Of a stretch of DNA of 64,000 bases, positions 34,430 through 46,186 are shown piece after piece; the first letter of the stretch is position 1; each line of letters begins with the position of its first letter. The stretch lies in assembly GCA_010093605.1 (NCBI GenBank), contig MU004198.1, positions 1,370,456 to 1,434,455 on the forward strand. The letters run 5' to 3'. The notes beneath the pieces are model-generated. The model worked only from the letters and a program-made list of their open reading frames with translations, ran no database searches and was not told the DNA's origin. Origin of the DNA: Lophium mytilinum. Its lineage: Eukaryota; Ascomycota; Dothideomycetes; Mytilinidiales; Mytilinidiaceae. The translations under genes were made by a program, and so were the position numbers.

Positions 34430-35742
34430 GTCGCGTCGCTAGTCCGAGTCAAGTTATTGAGATAAGTTGCAGCTGCTTATAATTATACCCTACAAATCCA
34501 ACTCATAAGAAGTCATCATGATCCAAGTGGCGGCCTGGGTCGTTGGAGGGGCCGATACGAATATGGCCGTCCCAGGTCAACTGAAGAAGAACAAAAGACG
34601 GAGAAAAAATCTGGCTATATCGCGGTAATTCGCTTCACGTCGCGAAACGAAACGAGCGTAGTGTTGGGAACGACTATGGCATTCCGCGTCGTAGTACGCG
34701 ACTGGACATGAGAACATAGTGGCGAGACACACGCCCGTGACGCCTTACCTAATGAACGGAACTGTGGCGCTTCGTCAAAGATCAATTGGAAGGTTACGGC
34801 AGACCAAATGCAGCTTCTTATTCGGGGTCAAGCGGCATGAGAAGAGGTGAGCTAGCTGTGCCTTTTGGTCTGCGCACAGGGCTGAACTAGGACCTGTGCG
34901 TCTTCATGTCAAACATAGGGAGGGGGCTTGCATCATCGCTGTTGTCTCCAGTGGTGCTATGATACAGACTGTAGCCTACGTTTTGGTCACATAGTGGGTC
35001 TTCCTATGGGTATGTTCCCCGTGATGGAGAGTGGTTGAAGTCGAAGGGGGATGCCCTGGAATGCGGGTCAGAAAGGCCGCTGAGATCTTATCTAGGCTGT
35101 CCTCTGGATAAGCAGGTTCACATGATGCAATCCATCACCGCGCAGTATCACAGCTCGCATGTCTTTCTTTGACTATGGAAAGGTTGCCAGTGCTACTCTA
35201 GGTAAACAAGAACTGGCGATACTTCAACCTCGAACCACGCAGGCTCGCGTTCCTGCCTATGAAGTCAGCGCTACCATCAGTCTCATCGTACAGTTCTTTT
35301 GTCTCTATGGGTACACAGTTGCAAGTAACAATAAGATAAATTCACATACGCAAAAATACCGGCTGGTACCGATTCGAATATATTCGGCGCATTCCAGCAA
35401 GGCCAAACATCCACGAAGTGTCCCCCCCTCGGTGTCGTCATTCATGTTCTAGGCGCGCTCTCCAGTCTGTAAAGCGTCTTTATCTACATGCCACTTTTTA
35501 TCTAAAGTATGCGGCGTCTTTATTCGTGGGGAACAACCTCGTCTTGGCGAATAAGGCATCCCGGTGCAACTCCGAGCCTGGAACGCTTACCGTCATACCG
35601 TTTCCCTCTTTCGCGGATCCATTTACTTACACGTACTACAATTCCCATAAAAGGTTCAATTCCAGGTTTCAAAAGGTAGGAGCCGTACTTAACAACTCCT
35701 TCACACAAGATTATCCAACGACATCTTTTGCCAACCATCAAC
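34430..35742. other. Gene-poor stretch of 1.3 kb
   Basis: 3' region of the UNC93-like gene followed by a segment without supported genes. Plus-strand frames at 35159-35452 and 35418-35963 overlap and lack domains. No terminal repeats or tandem arrays seen. Confidence 0.45.
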
Positions 35743-36055
35743 ATGCCGGATCAACAGCAGCCTGTGAGACGTCCTGCTCCTGTTTTCAGTATCCAATCCG
35801 GTTAACCATCGTTCCAGCAACTGAGCGCAGAAGATCAAAAGAACGCCCAGGATCCAAATCACCCTGCTCACCCAGAGCACCCAAAGGTACATACATACAT
35901 TCCGGACGGCTCCACTCAAGGGACCTGATTTTGACGCGCCGAACCAGCATGGCGAGTTTTTGAAGAGTCTCCCAAAGAAATTAGGCGGCGCTGCGGTCTT
36001 TGGCGCTGGTGCTACCATGGGTGGAGACGCTGTTAAGGCCGCACTTGGACAGTAA
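35743..36055 (+). pseudogene. Small conserved-looking gene, decayed
   Basis: From ATG 35743 the frame reads MPDQQQPVRRPAPVFSIQSG, meets a TAA at 35803-35805, then continues in the same frame as PSFQQLSAEDQKNAQDPNHP and AHPEHPK. A possible intron of only 34 nt (35887-35920, GTACAT...AAG) then leads to GPDFDAPNQHGEFLKSLPKK and a glycine-rich end AAVFGAGATMGGDAVKAALG before TAA at 36055. The consistent frame on both sides of the stop and the protein-like composition suggest a former gene for a protein of about 90 residues. The stop is one C-to-T change from CAA (Gln). The intron is shorter than any other here and lacks a branch site. I recall similar small fungal proteins but no function. Confidence 0.5.
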
Positions 36056-36497
36056 GGGCGCGACCGATCAATATGAGGAGAGAACGAAAGAACGGAAAGA
36101 AACTGGGGTAGAAATGATGACTGCAAAGATCCCATATACGATGACCAATCTCCAAGCGTAAACGCGAGACTCCCTCGTGCTCCCCAGTATTATCAATCTC
36201 TACGAAGAAATTCAGTTCTCGACCCCATTTTGAGAGCACGTCCCTTTCACAGAACCAAATATTACCATTTCGCGATTCTCTTTGTCATTCTCCATTCTAC
36301 TCCCCTCAACCCCCCAAAGCATCCACGCCAAGCCTCTCCCATTCTCTAACTCAATGCGGTGTCTCAAGCCTCTCTTTGTTACCCAGCAACCAACACGCAC
36401 CACACCCCAAATCAACTTCCCGCCCATCCCAAACGAATTACAGACTCCAACTCTACCAAAACTCCTCTAGACAGCATATCCACGACACACATCCACG
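36056..36497. other. Intergenic, C-rich leader
   Basis: About 440 bases; the right part (36230-36497) is strongly C/A-rich on the plus strand, as expected for the promoter and leader of the following gene. Short open frames on both strands have no supported content. Confidence 0.4.
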
Positions 36498-37319
36498 ATG
36501 CCACCCCAAGCCCGCCGCCCCCATTCTCAAGCCAGCACTTTCCAAGGCGGCGTCCCCGTCTTCGCCAGCACTCCCACACCCAAACCAAGCCCTCCCGCGC
36601 CCAAAAAAAGCCTCCAAACATCCCCCAGCCTCTCCCATTTCCTCCCCAGCATCCTCAACCCCTCGAGCGCCAAATCGGAGAAGAACCAACCCTTCAGCAC
36701 CGAGTTCGCGGGATCAGCCGTTTTAACGCGGTTTGATAGTTTACTAGCTAAGCAATGCTACAAACTAGACGCCACGGCGCGGCATGAACTAGTCGGTGCG
36801 TATGCGACATCCCAGGAGCCCGTCTCATATCAAACCCGCAGCTTCGGAGTTTTGATATTACAAGCGTGAGTACTAACAGCTTAACCCCCAGTCAACCTTG
36901 GCTTCCTAGCCGAATACGTCTGGAACAACCCACCGCCCTCCAGCCTCTACATCATCAACTCCAAAGAAATGGACGCCGACGGCGGCTGGCGAACCGCCGT
37001 CGTACAGGCCGGCGAGGCGCGCAGGGGCCAGGAGGCCGCGCCGCGCGGGCTCGACGTGCTGATCTACGGGAACCGGGTCGAGGACCCCGACGACGGGCTG
37101 CAGGGCTTGCGCGAGCGGGTGGAGAAGTCGATTGGGGATTTGCTGGCGAAGGCGGATTGGGTGGAGTTGACGGCGAGGTTGTTTAAGAGGAAGATTCCCG
37201 GGGTGGAGTGGAGGAACAGGTGGTGGGGGGAGTGGGCCTCGGCGGTTTGGACGCTGCTGCAAGTGGCTGCGGTGATTGGGGCGTTGTATGCTGTTTCGGG
37301 GTTCTTTAAGGGGGAGTGA
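36498..37319 (+). CDS. Probable tail-anchored membrane protein, function unknown
   Basis: Two exons (36498-36795 and 36892-37319) with a 96-nt intron (GTGCGT...CAG, branch TACTAAC), 241 residues. Residues 1-60 are Ser/Pro-rich and disordered (SQASTFQGGVPVFASTPTPK). The middle has STEFAGSAVLTRFDSLLAKQ and, over the splice, HELVVNLGFLAEYVWNNPPP, then a mostly polar segment with LDVLIYGNRVEDPDDGLQGL. A single hydrophobic segment near the end (ASAVWTLLQVAAVIGALYAV) with only a few residues after it indicates a C-terminal anchor, facing the cytosol. I do not recognise the family. Splice consensus and steady codon use support a real gene. Confidence 0.65.
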
Positions 37320-38472
37320 TGGCGTTGTGCGTTTCGTCGCAAGGGGGGAGAGGGGCTGCGTTTCTGCGTTATGCGATGCTGGTTGATATTAGTTGTGAGT
37401 TTTTTGAGTTCGAAAGAGGTCGAGTGGAAGCGGTCCGTGCTGAGCTGTTATTTGTAACCCCTCGTCGAGTGAGGGTATATAATTTGTTTAATTTTGGCCG
37501 TCTAGTATTAATCCTGGGATTGGGACAGTCTGCTGGTCAGCTGGGTCCTGTTCAACAAAAATCTCTACAAAGTCCTTCGTTCGCCGGTGGCCGTCCAGGG
37601 TTACGAGTTCGACTCCTAGTGTGTCCAATCTCAAAAAACAATACCATCTGACAAGTTGTTTTTTGCTTTTTTTTGCTCTTTTTTTGGGATCCTTACTAGC
37701 CCATTCTGACATTCGTGTCCCTAGAAGATTGACGCATTTGTAATTTGTTTGTCTTTCCCCATGTCCTTCCTCCGGTCAAAGATATTGGAAAAGTCACCCA
37801 TGTTCCCCCAGTCTTGAACTGCAAACTATCATAACGCAAAAAGCCACCAATGCCTTGCGTAGAACCTCTTGGGGTATGATGTAGATTCATTGCCTCAAGT
37901 GCGATACAAGAGCGCTGTCCCAGGAAAAGCTGCCCCGGCTACATGTATCAACTTCTGATAGAAGGGAGGACGAATAGATAGATACCTCCAAAATAGCTAG
38001 TCTGGTATTGCCAGTATCTAAATCACCCCCACACGCATTATAACACCTCACCATGCCATCACAGTCCTCGATCCTCGGGTCTCCACACCGCTTCAGCACA
38101 TCTCTTTCTTGATGATTTCATCCCAGCTAAATCCCACACTTACTACTCCCTTCCATGCGATAGACCACCGGCACCAGAATCTACTCGTAACGAGACATCC
38201 AGCAAGGTTGGAAAAGAGAGGGAGAAAGAAACGCACAAGCACGAATCCAAGAAGTGCGAACAGAAGTAAACAATTTACAGTACCTCATATATAGCTCATA
38301 ACCTTCTGCCATCTAAACTCCTCAAGATATGCAGGCCGAATTGCCTCGCCACGCTCATGCAGACAACAATCCTCCCAGCATCTTTCCGTCTCAGAAACAT
38401 GCTACCGAATAAACATGCTTCATGACTCAAAAGCCCATACCAAAAAAAAGCCATATGCCCGAGATAATCAAA
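37320..38472. other. Intergenic 1.15 kb with a pairing segment
   Basis: Convergent 3' region between the tail-anchored protein gene and the antiporter gene. GGGATTGGGACA (37516-37527) can pair with TGTCCAATCTC (37621-37632 region) with one bulge, closing a fold of about 115 nt; inside lies GTTCGACTC (37608-37616), which fits the Pol III B-box consensus, and a T-run begins near 37656. I could not fold it into a tRNA. Otherwise nothing is supported. Confidence 0.3.
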
Positions 38473-41400
38473 CTACCTCTTCCCCGCCACCTTCCTCCCC
38501 ACATCCTTCCCCCACCTCAACCTCCCACTCACGCCCTTCGAGCCGCTGCCATCCTTCGCTCCGCTCGCCTCGGCGGGATTCTGCATCTGACTCCCACTCG
38601 CGCTCACTGGTCGACTCCCCGCCGGGCTCGCCAACCCCCTACTCACACTCCCACCCTCAGGCAGCTCCGCAAATCTGATCCCTGGCGCTCTTTGCGCGGC
38701 GGACGTCGCCGCCGCCCCTTTGCCTGCGCTTTCTCCTCTGCCAGTCGCAAGCGGGTCGCCGCTCTCCTCCTCCCCGCTCTCCGAGTCCGAGTCTCCCTGA
38801 TCGCCCATCCCCAATGCGCCTAGACGTCTCCGCCGCTCGGCCGCCGTCTCGCCGACGTCCATATGGCTCTTTGGCGCGTTGGACATCGCCGTGGGGTCGA
38901 AATCTGAAAGACTTTGGGCGTTGGAGGCAGGGGCGAAAGGCGAGTTCGATCCGTCTCGTTCACGTTCTCTCTCGCGGCCGCCCGAGCCCGAAGAGCTGAG
39001 CGCTGCCAGCCTGCGCCTCCTCTCTGCAGGCGTCTCCTTCGCTTCCTCGTCATCGGCCTCATCGTCGACGTCGTTGGCGTCCGGGGAGGCCGGGATGTGC
39101 GGGAAGGGGTACGAAGCGATGCGTCGTCGGCGCTGGGCGCCAGTCTCGCGGTGCGGCTGGTCCATGGAATACTCGGCCAGGCTTTTGCCGACGGGGTGGA
39201 ATGGGACGTCTTCGTCGTCTGAGTCGACGAGGATGTGGCCCTCTGGCCCCTTTTTGCGGGTGTCCGACGGCGAATCGGCTTGGATGATTTGCGGCATGGA
39301 GTCGTGATGCTCGCCGACAGTCGGTGGGATCTTGGCTGAGCCGCCTGTGGTTGCGCGTTTGCGGCCGGCTGCGGCTTCTTTGGCATCTTTGCGGGCTTCA
39401 CGCTTGACGTCCTCAGGTACGTCGCTGTTCTCGACGAGCTGGGCGCGCGACTTGGGGTCCATCTTTTGGATCTGCTGGATGAATTCGAGTTTGCTCATGC
39501 GGCGGCCGCCGGCTGTGACGGTGAAGCGAATGTTGTCGTCGTCGTCTTCTCCGGCGTGGTGCTTCTTTTCTTGACTGCCTGGGGCGCCTGCTACGCCCTC
39601 TGCAGCTTCGCTGGCCGTCTTGGCGGGCATACCTAGGTAAGATCCCATGTTTTTGAGGCGTTGGAGCGTTCCTGCGCCGTCATGTGCCTTTGGTTGTTTC
39701 GCGGGTCCAGGGATGTCGTACTTCTTCAGGACCTCGCCGTCCTCGTCTTCCACGATGATGGTGTTGCCGAACTGATATGCTAGAGCGGGACCGCGCTTCG
39801 GGGCAGGCTTGTGCGCCTTGGGAGGTTGTTGGGGCTCACCACTCCCAGGACGGAGTCCTGATCTACCAGAGAACGACTCCATTCGCTTACGCATGTCTTT
39901 CCACCCCTTTGCTGGGTGTTCAAGACCCTCCTTGATACCTTCTACCACTTTGCCAGGTGCCTCTTCTACAGCACCACCGTGCTCGGTTTGTGCAACACCA
40001 TCCTCAACGCGTTTCTCGCGTCCAAGACGACGTGCGGCCTGTTGGTCGTGGCGCTCACGTTCCGCCCCCTCTTCTCCATGGCTATCTCTGACACCCAGCA
40101 CGTTTCCTTCTTCGTCTTCAATGACTGTTTTGTCACCTTCTTCGAAGATCTCCTCCTCAGGGGAGCCAGAGCGGGCGCCCTTCTCCTTCGTGAGTGAACT
40201 CTCACCGGATTCCACGTTCTCGTCGCTATTTATGGCTAGAGTATCCGAATCTCGTTGAGATAGTTCGGGCACCTCTTGTTGTCGGTCAAATCTTTGTGGT
40301 CTAATGGCTGATTGCGATATAGGTCCTCCGGGACCAAGACCCTGGTCCCACTTCCTCCGGCGAGCTGACGGGCGCACGGAGCTTGCTCTGCTAGAAGGTT
40401 CGTCGTCTTTCTGGCGACGGAGAAATTGGCCCGCAGCGCTGAGCGGGAGTAGGCCGGGTCCAGAAGAGTCCAGTTTCTCGTCGAAATCGGAATCAGATGG
40501 TCTTCGAAGGGACATGGAAGACTTGGAGCGGGATTGGATGCGGGGAAGCCGATCCATCCATCCCGGTCCATCATCATTGGCTTGCGTGTATGAGAGCGTC
40601 AGCGTGAGGGTGTTGATATGCTTGCCGAGCGTGAAGACGGCAATCGAACTGCCGTGGACAATGATACTTACGATGACCAAGAAAGTGGTGATGGGCCATA
40701 TCAGCTCGATGATGTTTTTGTGCTCGAATCCCGCTTCCGGCAGCACAGCCAATGGCGTAGTTGATTCGGTTTCCAGTTCCGCTCTTGCCAAGATGGCCAC
40801 AAAGATAGCGCCGACGCCAATAGGGCCAAAATGCCCAGCGAACAGCGCTTCACGCCAGGTCTTGATGTCGGGTATGATTGGTTTCAGGACAAGCATGATG
40901 GGTATCCGGCGGAAGAAGAGCACCAGAATGCCAAGGACCACAAGACGCCATGGTGAGGTACCAATGATGGTAGAGTTGTACTGCTCCCAGGGAATGATAG
41001 TGCCGAAATAGACGAAGAAAGCCAAATTGATCAGCAAATCAATAACGTTGGAAACGTGGGATTCTTCCGTTTTCTCGAGAAACCATCCGTCGTTTGAGAA
41101 TCCTACACCACATGCAAAGCCAACGAGCAAGTCGTCTACTCCCAGGATACTGCCTGAACCGGCGCAGAACAGAGCGAGAACAAAATAGAACACAAGGAAG
41201 CTCTCTCGATCGATGACGTCCTTTTCGTGGGCCCAACGGATAGCTCGGCGGGCGAAATAGCCAACCATGACCCCGTAGAAGCAGCCAAAGACACACTCGT
41301 ACAGAATTGTATAGCAGAACCAGTGAAAGGAGACCTTGCTAGCATCCGGGCGGTACCGGATGAGATACAGAGCAAGGTAAATGAAAGGAAATGCCATGCC

Positions 41401-41934
41401 GTCGTTGCATCCGGACTCGGCAGACAGCAAGTCTCGCAGATGCTTAGGCACTCGCTTTGCGAATTTGCCTTTTCCCACGACCGAGGAGGCCAGGACGGGA
41501 TCGGTAGCGGTCACACATGCAGCGCATGTCAGACTGTCCAGCCAGTCCAGATGCGTGCCAAACATCCACCAAATAAAGAGGCTGGTTATGAGCCAGCCAA
41601 AGGTCATAACGGGGATCAGAAGCAGGGTGACCGACTTCCAGTGCTTTTCCATGTATGACTTTGGCAGTTCGACCCCGACGGCGAAACACTGCACAACGAG
41701 GACGATGCGCGAGAACTCCACGGTGATCAGATCGGTATTGCCCCAGTCCAGCGGATTTATGAGGTTGGCAGCGTGCGGGCCGAAGATGATGCCGCAGATG
41801 GTCGCTACTGTTGCTTCGCCGATGTAGAGGCGCTCTTTGATAACGGAGGAGCACAGCATGAACAGGCTCGTGAAGCCGCCCAGGATGATGTAGACCAGAT
41901 GGGCCTTGGTGACGGAGAGGTGGTCCCACGCCAT
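38473..41934 (-). CDS. NHA1: Plasma-membrane Na+/H+ antiporter, Nha1/Sod2 type
   Basis: A single open frame; I chose ATG 41934 (MAWDHLSVTKAHLVYIILGG), giving 1153 residues, over an upstream in-frame ATG at 42003 whose 23 extra residues are basic and unlike the family. The first 450 residues hold about 12 transmembrane helices. The ion-binding motifs are present: TDPVLASSVVGKGKFAKRVP (144-163) and ESGCNDGMAFP with Asn177-Asp178. The remaining 700 residues are a cytosolic tail rich in Glu, Lys, Ser and Gly, with the sequence NDDGPGWMDRLPR just after the membrane part, then blocks such as FGNTIIVEDEDGEVLKKYDI and RKLEFIQQ-like repeats. Fungal Nha1 exports Na+ and K+ in exchange for H+ and sets cell pH and volume; the tail is regulatory. 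No introns. Confidence 0.93.
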   Translation of the reverse strand: MAWDHLSVTKAHLVYIILGGFTSLFMLCSSVIKERLYIGEATVATICGIIFGPHAANLINPLDWGNTDLITVEFSRIVLVVQCFAVGVELPKSYMEKHWKSVTLLLIPVMTFGWLITSLFIWWMFGTHLDWLDSLTCAACVTATDPVLASSVVGKGKFAKRVPKHLRDLLSAESGCNDGMAFPFIYLALYLIRYRPDASKVSFHWFCYTILYECVFGCFYGVMVGYFARRAIRWAHEKDVIDRESFLVFYFVLALFCAGSGSILGVDDLLVGFACGVGFSNDGWFLEKTEESHVSNVIDLLINLAFFVYFGTIIPWEQYNSTIIGTSPWRLVVLGILVLFFRRIPIMLVLKPIIPDIKTWREALFAGHFGPIGVGAIFVAILARAELETESTTPLAVLPEAGFEHKNIIELIWPITTFLVIVSIIVHGSSIAVFTLGKHINTLTLTLSYTQANDDGPGWMDRLPRIQSRSKSSMSLRRPSDSDFDEKLDSSGPGLLPLSAAGQFLRRQKDDEPSSRASSVRPSARRRKWDQGLGPGGPISQSAIRPQRFDRQQEVPELSQRDSDTLAINSDENVESGESSLTKEKGARSGSPEEEIFEEGDKTVIEDEEGNVLGVRDSHGEEGAERERHDQQAARRLGREKRVEDGVAQTEHGGAVEEAPGKVVEGIKEGLEHPAKGWKDMRKRMESFSGRSGLRPGSGEPQQPPKAHKPAPKRGPALAYQFGNTIIVEDEDGEVLKKYDIPGPAKQPKAHDGAGTLQRLKNMGSYLGMPAKTASEAAEGVAGAPGSQEKKHHAGEDDDDNIRFTVTAGGRRMSKLEFIQQIQKMDPKSRAQLVENSDVPEDVKREARKDAKEAAAGRKRATTGGSAKIPPTVGEHHDSMPQIIQADSPSDTRKKGPEGHILVDSDDEDVPFHPVGKSLAEYSMDQPHRETGAQRRRRIASYPFPHIPASPDANDVDDEADDEEAKETPAERRRRLAALSSSGSGGRERERERDGSNSPFAPASNAQSLSDFDPTAMSNAPKSHMDVGETAAERRRRLGALGMGDQGDSDSESGEEESGDPLATGRGESAGKGAAATSAAQRAPGIRFAELPEGGSVSRGLASPAGSRPVSASGSQMQNPAEASGAKDGSGSKGVSGRLRWGKDVGRKVAGKR

Positions 41935-43589
41935 TTTGATTGCTTTTGTATGTTTTATATAGATATTTTTTCTTCGGGCGAAGGGGGGCGCGGGTTCGCG
42001 CAAGGTTGGGAGGGTTATGTGGGCAGCAGAGGCTCGGGATCCTGTGTGCCAAAAACGAGGGCGGGTGACAGATGCGCGTAGTTCGCAGTTCGCTGCATGT
42101 ATTCAGAGGATGCGCCCAGTCGCCGCTCCTTTAGCCGTAGAGGCCGTGGTAGGTGGTGTTAAGAGGTTGGGCAGGAGCCGTAGGAGCCGGGGGACGTGGA
42201 TGCCCAGGTGTTCGAGGAGCGTCTGACAGGCCGGGTGATGTGTCTGGGATAGCGGAGAGCGGCGTGAAGGCAGTCGGAAGAGTCTTCGTGCTGGGGGCGC
42301 CAGTTAACGTCGTCTTAGCTGAGTCTTGGAGGCTTGGGACCGATAAGATGCGGCGCGCGAAAAGAGGTCGGGATCCCGCTCCAAGATGGAGCCGTACCAA
42401 GGATCGGTGGTGTTTTGAAACCACGCTTTCGCCGCCAATTGCCCCAATTCAGCGACAACAGAAGCTCCTTCAGCGTGTATATCGGGTCTCAAGCAGCAGT
42501 TCCCCGCAGCTGATAGCAGAGGGCAGCGGTAGAGGTTGACGTGCTGGGGATCTGCTCGGTTTAATACTTTGACAGTCTGCCGTTCGCTGCTTGGCCATGT
42601 CTTAGCCTACGTGATTCGCCCGGGGTGCCCTTTGTCATCGCCAATCGCACGCCGCGATGGATTTCTGCTAGGTCCACGCCGAGCCGCCAACCCGTCCGAC
42701 GCAAATAGCACCGCGAGCCGAGAAACCTCTTGACATGCGCCGTGCGGGGCAGTCGGGGACGACGTGATAGCTGTACTTCAGGTATCGTGGGCGCGCAGAT
42801 AGCGAGATGCTTCATAATCCCCTCCTCCCGAGACACTCCAGCACCTCGTCTTCACCCTCCACGTCTACACCCGCCATCGGGCCGACATACAAGGGTCTGG
42901 TCTGGTGGATATGGTGGAAGTGAGAAAAAGCCCGGTACGCCTCCGGCTTCCTTCCGCGCCGCCACGCCCACCAGCGAAACGACATCCTCGCGTGGACGTG
43001 GGGTGTGCGACGGCCAGAGTCCAGCCCAGCTGTGTGGAGACGGACAGGCGTGGAGACGTGGAGCCTCACAGTCCAAGTCATGTGCTGTACGCCTTGCAGC
43101 GACGACATGCATCAGAAAGTTTATTTCATCCAGCGATAGCAAAGCGAGAGTGGCACGAGAACGCCAGACGAGAATCTCACGGACCACTCACGCACAAACA
43201 AAAATGCCGAAATATATGTCTGAAAACTATAGCGACTCTTAATTACCTGAGTCGCGGTTGAGTATATGGCCAGTGACTGTACAAAGTGTACGAGGCTATC
43301 CCTTATTTTCAACACCAACCATCCCAGTCCCCCGGTCTTCAAAAAACAGAATCCAAGACACCACAGCGCCAGAGCCTCCCACGGGCCCGCCCAGTAGAAA
43401 ACGCCGTAAAACTCGAGCCCATGCTGATGCAAACGTAACCCTGTCGTGCTGCCCAACTCCTTGTTCATCGTCAAGCATACCCTTCCACCTCTTGCTCTCC
43501 TTAGCTGCCAATTATACCCTCATTTCATTTCACATGCTATCGTCACGTCGTTCCATTGCTTGTTTTTGTACTATTGCGAGTTGAGCTGC
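41935..43589. other. Gene-poor stretch of 1.65 kb, GC-rich
   Basis: Upstream region of NHA1 followed by GC-rich sequence with overlapping open frames on both strands (42131-42424 minus, 42730-43242 plus, 42852-43187 minus). They are shadows of the high GC content and show no domain. 43250-43589 is probably the 3' region of the arrestin gene. Confidence 0.45.
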
Positions 43590-46186
43590 TCAGTGCCCGA
43601 CTGGCAGCCACGTCCTGCGCTCGTCCATGCTCCTATTCACACGACTCCCCGGCGTCAATGGAATTTCTACCCGCGACCTACTCCCGCCAATCTCCCCTTC
43701 ACTGTCTTCGTCGTACGCGTCTGATAACCGCGAAAAGTAATCTGCAAGCCCGGATGTAGGCGAGGCAATACTGTCGTACTCCGGCGGAGGTGTCTCCAAC
43801 GGAGGAGGCGGCTCCTCATCTGAAAATGCCGGCGGATTGAATGATGGAACCCGCATCAAGTGGATCGGACGTTGCAGGCTGCTGTCGATTGGGCCGCCAA
43901 TGTGAGCTTGCTGTGGCCGTGCAAGATCTGGAGATATCGGATCTAGTGCTGCGCTATTGCTCCCCCGTGCTTGATTCAACGAGTTGAGGGTTGGCACAAA
44001 TGAGGTAGGGGATGTGCGCCGGGTAGCTGCACCAGGACATCCACATTCGGGCGCTCGGGTGTCGTCGTCTGCCGTCTCGGGTGATGAGTAAGCCGGCAGT
44101 GCTGTGTTTGCTTGCGTAGCTCGACAGGAAAGGATGTGGAAGGGTGAGTCAATTGAGATCTCGAAATGGCGGCGCTTTTTGCCCGTCGGATCAGTAGTGT
44201 CGGGTTTCGAGAGGCGCATCACAATCTATAGTTACCAATCATTAGTACCACCGCTTATGAGTCATCCGGGGTCGGCTTACCTTGATCCAGTGGTGCACCT
44301 GTATGTTCTGATAGGTCGTATCGAAGTGTAGTTTACACAACTTTTCTTTCTCCCGAAGGTTAGAGCAGCTGGGTAGCTGCACGTTGAACTCCATCTCAGT
44401 CGGCCCGATGCCTAGCTCAGGTGAGCTGAGATCACCAAGAAGATTTCCCGGATCCTGCGGAGCAAAAGTTTCCCCTCTCGACGCTGCTGCCCGTTGGGCA
44501 TACGGCACACCGCCTCCAGAAATCACTCTCATGGTGCTTCCTGGAAATGCACTCGTAGGCGGCCCATCCGCACGCTTCTCGAAGAGCTGCACTTTCCGAG
44601 TTGGTTCCATCCGATGCACTCGTTTGTTCGAGCAGAAGTATTCGATATTCTCCGTTACAAACACCTTGATTCTGTGGCACTGCACTTTGGCGAGTGGAGT
44701 AAGCTTGAAAGCGATTGGAACCTGTGAGCCTAGTGGAAATGATTTGCCAGAGATTACAATATCGTAATGCAGTTGATCTTCCCAGCTTCGGCTGATGGCG
44801 ATTGGTTCGACCTGCTCGAGTGAACCTTCCGATGGGGCTCTGATCAAGGTGACTTCTTTGTTGCCGACGAGATTGGCACGAAACGCACCCGCGCGTTCTA
44901 CCGTGGCCTCCAGTTCATACTTGACAGAGCCCAGCTCAACATCGATGGTCTCTGGCAGATGGCTGTCCAGTGGAAGTTCAAAATTGTACACATAGTCGCC
45001 GGCGTTGAAGATTCTGTAGCCCTTTTGCGCCACTGAAGGGCCGTTGGTCGAGCTCTCGCCCTTGCCGAAACTCCTCGATTGATTGACTTGCAGTGAAAGT
45101 CGCTTCGCCTCCCGCGAGCTTAGATTCGTGGATGACGAGTTGTGCGAGTCCCTTCCAAAAACATCGAGAGAGCCTCTTCCTTTGGGAATGACGGGAAGGG
45201 TGGAATTCGAGCCGTTGTTGCTTTTGAAGATTTCAATGTGATCTGCACCAGTGTTGGCCTCTGCAGTTGGGAACTGTGCGTTGAAAAACGGCCAGGTATG
45301 GCTCATAATGGTGTCTATTTCTTCAAACTCGGTTTTCTTGGGAGGGATACCTAGGCAGACGTTAGCAGGCAAATGGGCCAACTTCAAGAAACAACCTACC
45401 CTCGGGCCACTTCGTGACAGATTTACCGCGAAACTTCAGTGTGACGGCCTTTATCTTAGACTGCTTTGTGATATTCAGGCGCAGACTTCCCCTCAGCATA
45501 GCAGTACTTCTTTCCGAGTGCTCCGAGTGCTCGAATCCCTGCAGGAAGAGCACCGGCTCGGCGAGGCTTACCGACACATTGATACCATTTCCCGAAGCAA
45601 GTGGTTTCTCTTCCGGAATTTGTCGAACAACACTACTCGAAGTGCTCTTGGCAGAGCGGCCTGAATGGGTGCGAACCGAATTGGCCAAATCGGGTCGGTG
45701 AAGGATCCCGCTCACGGGACCACCAACCACATCCCGCGAGTTTGTCCGCATGGTATCCGTCTGCGACCACCTCCGACTGGGAGTCGTCGCGCCTGAGCTG
45801 TCACTCGCTATCGATGAGCCGTGTGAGGAGTGGCCGGACTGTGCGTCAGACTGTATAGGTGAGGCTATGAAGGACCTCAGGAACCGTTTCGCGTTTTCTC
45901 GGGGGCCCGCCAGTTTTTCGATGAGAATGGTTCTTCGGCGAACGGTGCGTTGCTTCTTCTGTTTGTTGAGGTAGATGGTGTACTCGGGGGCGACGTGGGC
46001 GATGTGGATGCGGTGAGGTCTTCGGCTACGGGGTTGAAAGAGACCTAAGGGAGCGCCGGGCGATTGATATAAGTTATCGGGAATGTAAGCCAGTCTCCCA
46101 CGCTCGGAGTAAACTTGGAGATATCCTGTCATTGTGGATTTGAGCGGTAAGCGTGAATTCGACTTTGATAGCAACCGAACGAGCAC
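43590..46186 (-). CDS. Arrestin-related trafficking adaptor
   Basis: Three exons (46186-45400, 45350-44281, 44225-43590), introns 49 and 55 nt, 830 residues. A second Met at 46132 ([13 protein letters not shown]) is an alternative start. The arrestin N-domain includes [16 protein letters not shown], then [20 protein letters not shown] and [13 protein letters not shown] with the splice after Gly. The middle has [20 protein letters not shown] and the C-domain [20 protein letters not shown] then [20 protein letters not shown]. The tail is disordered and holds a PPxY motif (TPPPEYDSI), the docking site for the Rsp5/HulA ubiquitin ligase. Such proteins bring the ligase to plasma-membrane transporters and trigger endocytosis. 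Its partner transporter is unknown; the neighbouring NHA1 is only a positional suggestion. Confidence 0.88.

Noticed and set aside
37560-37632. tRNA gene suggested by the sequence GAGTTCGACTC
   Set aside because: The T-arm does not pair, the acceptor and D-arms are not consistent and no anticodon arm was found.
42730-43242. 170-codon plus-strand open frame and an overlapping minus-strand frame
   Set aside because: GC-rich chance frames on both strands, without family resemblance.
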